A DNA stretch of 64,000 nucleotides from Candidatus Fukatsuia endosymbiont of Tuberolachnus salignus (GTDB lineage Bacteria; Pseudomonadota; Gammaproteobacteria; Enterobacterales; Enterobacteriaceae): the NCBI RefSeq assembly GCF_964030845.1, contig NZ_OZ034983.1, positions 2,790,001 through 2,854,000 of the forward strand, written 5' to 3'. The notes under the pieces are model-generated. The model searched no databases, was not told where the DNA came from, and saw only the letters and a program-made list of their open reading frames with translations. Below are positions 61,254 to 64,000 of the stretch, piece by piece. Made by a program: the position numbers and the translations under genes. Within the stretch, counting starts at the first letter, position 1. The number at the start of each line of letters is the position of its first letter.

Positions 61254-62141
61254 CTAAAGCTGTTTTAACCAAGCCGAGAATGCCTCACCCTCGGTCTCAT
61301 GACGCCTACCATAGCTGACAAAGGTTTTCATATAACCCAGTTTATCACCACAATCGTATGATTTACCGGTCATATGAAATGCCTCAACTGACTGCTGTTT
61401 TATCAGCATGGCTATAGCATCGGTTAACTGAATTTCCCCCCCAATTCCATGCGGGGTTTTTTCCAGTAATGACCAGATATCTGCCGCAAGAACATAACGC
61501 CCTACCACTGCCAAATTTGACGGTGCTTTATTTACAGCAGGTTTTTCAACGATATTGGTGATGACTGCGCTCTTCCCTGGTAATAAATCCACACCATCAA
61601 TACTGGCAATGCCGTATTTAGACACATCCTCTGCTGGCACCGGTTCTACCATAATTTGACTGCGACCCGTATGTTCAAATTTTTCAATCATACAAAACAG
61701 ATTTTCGCGCTTAAGATCTGCTAGCTTATCATCGAGTAAGACATCTGGCAGCAGAACAATAAAAGGAACCTCTCCGATTATTGGCTTAGCACAGAGTATC
61801 GCATGCCCTAATCCCTGTGCTTGCCCTTGACGTACGTGCATAATGTTAACGTCATGCGGACAGATCTCTTTGATTTCTTTTAATAATTGACGTTTGACTC
61901 GCCTCTCTAACAGGGTTTCTAATTCGAAAGAAGTATCAAAATGGTTTTCTATGGCATTTTTTGATGAGTGGGTAACAAAGACAACATCTTTTACACCGGC
62001 AGCACCACATTCATTGACAATATATTGAATTAACGGTTTATCAACAATCGGCAACATTTCTTTTGGGATCGCCTTGGTTGCCGGTAGCATACGCGTGCCA
62101 AGACCTGCCACCGGGATAACCGCTTTCCATCTTTTTCTCAT
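61254..62141 (-). CDS. galU: UTP-glucose-1-phosphate uridylyltransferase (GalU/GalF type)
   Basis: 295 residues. The nucleotide-binding signature AVIPVAGLGTRMLPATKAIP retains the GLGTRM of active GalU (enteric GalF has GLGMHM), with VDKPLIQYIVNECGAAG and the active-site block EIQLTDAIAMLIKQQSVEAF. It makes UDP-glucose for LPS and glycan synthesis. The position next to gnd recalls the galF-gnd polysaccharide region, so a galF label is possible on synteny, but the residues favour a catalytically active enzyme. Confidence 0.88.
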   Translation of the reverse strand: MRKRWKAVIPVAGLGTRMLPATKAIPKEMLPIVDKPLIQYIVNECGAAGVKDVVFVTHSSKNAIENHFDTSFELETLLERRVKRQLLKEIKEICPHDVNIMHVRQGQAQGLGHAILCAKPIIGEVPFIVLLPDVLLDDKLADLKRENLFCMIEKFEHTGRSQIMVEPVPAEDVSKYGIASIDGVDLLPGKSAVITNIVEKPAVNKAPSNLAVVGRYVLAADIWSLLEKTPHGIGGEIQLTDAIAMLIKQQSVEAFHMTGKSYDCGDKLGYMKTFVSYGRRHETEGEAFSAWLKQL

Positions 62142-62451
62142 TTTCTTCTAACCTTGATGATGATAGACCTTATCAATTGAATTGTAATCCAAGCCTTGCT
62201 TCTTTAACACAGGTTGAGGATCGCTAACGTAATATAGCATCCAGGTCGCTCACTCATAAGAAATCTACTGATGATTTATTCGCCTAATATTGAATAAAAA
62301 ATCATCATTATTACCAATTTGATTACAGAATGACATGCTAGATAGCTTTATTAATGGATCAATATCCTTGATTGCTAGTTGAATTTTATCTCATCAGTAC
62401 CCATTATTCTGGCTACGGTATAAGCCGTGACGAAAAGGTATAACGAAACCT
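62142..62451. other. Divergent intergenic between galU and yegH
   Basis: No gene. It should contain divergent promoters; I cannot identify a convincing pair. AT-rich with short direct repeats only. Confidence 0.4.
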
Positions 62452-64000
62452 ATGGAATGGATCCTGGATCCAACTATTTGGGCAGGCTTGGCAACTCTGG
62501 TGGTGCTCGAAATTGTATTAGGTATTGATAACCTAATATTTATTGCTATTTTGGCAGAAAAACTGCCGTCTCATCTACGGGATAAGGCGCGTGTTAGCGG
62601 GTTGGTCTGTGCACTCTTGATGCGATTATTGTTACTGACGGGTATCTCATGGATAGCGAGCCTGACGACACCACTGATAACACTTTATGCTCATCAGTTT
62701 AGTGCTCGTGATCTGATTATGTTAATCGGTGGGATATTTTTGCTTTTTAAAGCCACTGTCGAACTGAATGCTCGTTTAGAAGGGAAGGATCACCAACAAC
62801 CTGGTCAAGATAAAAGTGCGCGTTTTTGGCCTGTTATCGCACAAATCGTGGTGCTTGACGCCATTTTTTCATTAGATTCTGTGATCACCGCTATCGGTAT
62901 GGTCAATCACCTCGCCGTTATGATGGCAGCAGTGGTCATTTCCATCGGTGTGATGCTGCTGGCCAGTAAACCGTTGACCAGTTTTATCAACGCACACCCC
63001 ACCATTGTTATTCTCTGTCTGAGTTTTTTGTTAACCATTGGTTTCAGCCTACTCGCCGAAGGCTTTGGTTATCTTATTCCGAAAGGCTATCTGTACGCCG
63101 CAATAGGTTTTTCCGTCGTGATTGAATCCCTCAATCAATTTGCCCAATTTAATCGCCGTCGCTTTCTTTCTACTGTACGACCACTACGAGAACGTACCGC
63201 AGCAGCAGTGTTACGTATGTTAAGTGGCAAACATGAAGAAGCAGAACTGGATAATCATACAGCCAATCTGATTGCCGACAATACCCGTGAAGGTCAGGAA
63301 GTGTTCAATCAACAGGAAAGACGGATGATTGAGCGAGTCCTGGGGTTAGCACAGCGTACCGTCAACAGTGTTATGACTTCCCGTCATGATGTGGAGTACC
63401 TGGATCTCAATGATCCACCTGAAAAATTGACTCAGCTATTAACAAAAAATCTGCATACTCGCCTGGTAGTGACCGAGGACAGTACGACAGACGAACCATT
63501 AGGCGTGATCCATGTCATTGACCTATTGAAACAGCAATTAGAAAAAGAATCCCTGGATCTACGTGCCCTGATCCACCAGCCTTTGATTTTTCCCGAACAA
63601 GCTTCACTGTTAATGGCTCTGGAGCAATTTCGTCAAGCTCAAACACATTTTGCTTTTGTCGTCGATGAATTTGGTACCATTGAAGGGGTGGTGACATTAA
63701 CTGATCTGATGGAGACTATCGCAGGTAATCTACCCGTCGCGGGGGAAGTAACGGATGCACGCCACGATATCCAACAAATGGAAGACGGCAGCTGGATTGC
63801 CAATGGCTATATGCCGCTCGAAGATTTAGTATTGCATCTACCACTCCCTATTGATGAAAAACGCGAATATCACACTTTAGCGGGTTTACTGATGGAATAT
63901 AGTCAACGGGTTCCTCAAACCGGAGAACAATTACAAATCGGTAATTATCTGTTTGAATCACTGGAAGTCAGTAGCCACCGTATCAATAAAGTAAAAATCA
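62452..64000 (+). CDS. yegH: YegH: TerC-like membrane protein with CBS and CorC/HlyC domains, partial
   Basis: The frame from ATG 62452 (MEWILDPTIWAGLATLVVLE) is open to the window end (516 codons) and lacks its stop. The N-terminal TerC domain has about seven membrane helices (EIVLGIDNLIFIAILAEKLP; DAIFSLDSVITAIGMVNHL). It is followed by a CBS-pair region (about 300-430; TVNSVMTSRHDVEYLDLN, FAFVVDEFGTIEGVV) and a CorC_HlyC domain (about 440 onward; GSWIANGYMPLEDLV). It matches E. coli YegH (527 residues), so about 11 residues are missing. Probable metal-related transporter of uncertain substrate. Confidence 0.93.
   Translation, partial: MEWILDPTIWAGLATLVVLEIVLGIDNLIFIAILAEKLPSHLRDKARVSGLVCALLMRLLLLTGISWIASLTTPLITLYAHQFSARDLIMLIGGIFLLFKATVELNARLEGKDHQQPGQDKSARFWPVIAQIVVLDAIFSLDSVITAIGMVNHLAVMMAAVVISIGVMLLASKPLTSFINAHPTIVILCLSFLLTIGFSLLAEGFGYLIPKGYLYAAIGFSVVIESLNQFAQFNRRRFLSTVRPLRERTAAAVLRMLSGKHEEAELDNHTANLIADNTREGQEVFNQQERRMIERVLGLAQRTVNSVMTSRHDVEYLDLNDPPEKLTQLLTKNLHTRLVVTEDSTTDEPLGVIHVIDLLKQQLEKESLDLRALIHQPLIFPEQASLLMALEQFRQAQTHFAFVVDEFGTIEGVVTLTDLMETIAGNLPVAGEVTDARHDIQQMEDGSWIANGYMPLEDLVLHLPLPIDEKREYHTLAGLLMEYSQRVPQTGEQLQIGNYLFESLEVSSHRINKVKI

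Noticed and set aside
1..64000. tRNA or rRNA genes
   Set aside because: I saw no cloverleaf-type or rRNA-like sequence in the intergenic regions by eye; a tRNAscan-SE run would be decisive.

Overview
The window reads as chromosome of a Gammaproteobacterium of the Enterobacterales, closest in gene content and protein sequence (as far as I can judge from memory) to the Yersinia side of the order. Long runs of conserved housekeeping genes in enteric order are interrupted by decaying insertion sequences, short palindromic mobile repeats, phage relics and effector-like genes. Frameshifts at A-runs, a broken rpoS, shrunken AceF and AT-rich gaps fit a host-restricted, facultative insect endosymbiont such as Candidatus Regiella insecticola or a relative. 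That organism call is an inference from gene content, not a database result.

Layout. 1-2466: ygfX (cut by the window edge), sdhE, divergent ygfZ, then bamE, with a short mobile repeat between the last two. 2467-5109: IS debris (IS5-like relic, possible group II intron piece) and a 1990-bp IS110/IS481 composite whose end lies inside rpoS. 5108-5956: rpoS lacking its 5' end. 6094-7637: an unrecognised, effector-like gene broken at an A8 tract. 7760-11273: prfB with its programmed frameshift, lysS, and convergent mlaA. 11274-14504: an IS630 element, several IS630 relics and a dead phage lysis cassette (two holin-like reading frames and an M15 endolysin). 14802-16397: a nucleotidyl cyclase toxin homologous to anthrax edema factor. 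16660-26476: djlA, divergent from lptD-surA-pdxA-rsmA-apaG-apaH, then uvrB. 26477-33839: MITEs, crl, nhaA, dnaJ-dnaK with a sigma-32 promoter, efp, divergent epmB. 34041-40000: the pyruvate dehydrogenase operon aceE-aceF-lpdA without pdhR, then grxA. 40897-45885: ybjN and potFGHI. 45894-48598: an NMT1-type ABC transporter. 48631-51617: artM-artQ-artJ-artP with ARG boxes upstream. 51805-57309: two DUF1640-like coiled-coil genes (one frameshifted, one cut by an IS), ybjQ, a small unknown gene, a 612-residue protein with 45 perfect 9-bp repeats, and an IS630 pseudogene. 57305-59693: an IS481 element carrying an IS110 element. 59826-64000: gnd, galU/galF and yegH (runs off the window).

How genes work together: bamE, lptD, surA and mlaA maintain the outer membrane; sdhE and ygfZ mature flavin and Fe-S enzymes; aceEF-lpdA feed acetyl-CoA; epmB modifies EF-P from the adjacent efp; dnaK-dnaJ form the heat-shock chaperone; potFGHI and artJMQP import putrescine and arginine. 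The accessory islands hold the biology most likely to concern the host: a cAMP-type toxin, a repeat-rich surface or secreted candidate, and coiled-coil repeat proteins. Three families of TA-flanked short inverted-repeat elements are scattered through intergenic DNA, and one supplies the C-terminus and stop codon of potH.
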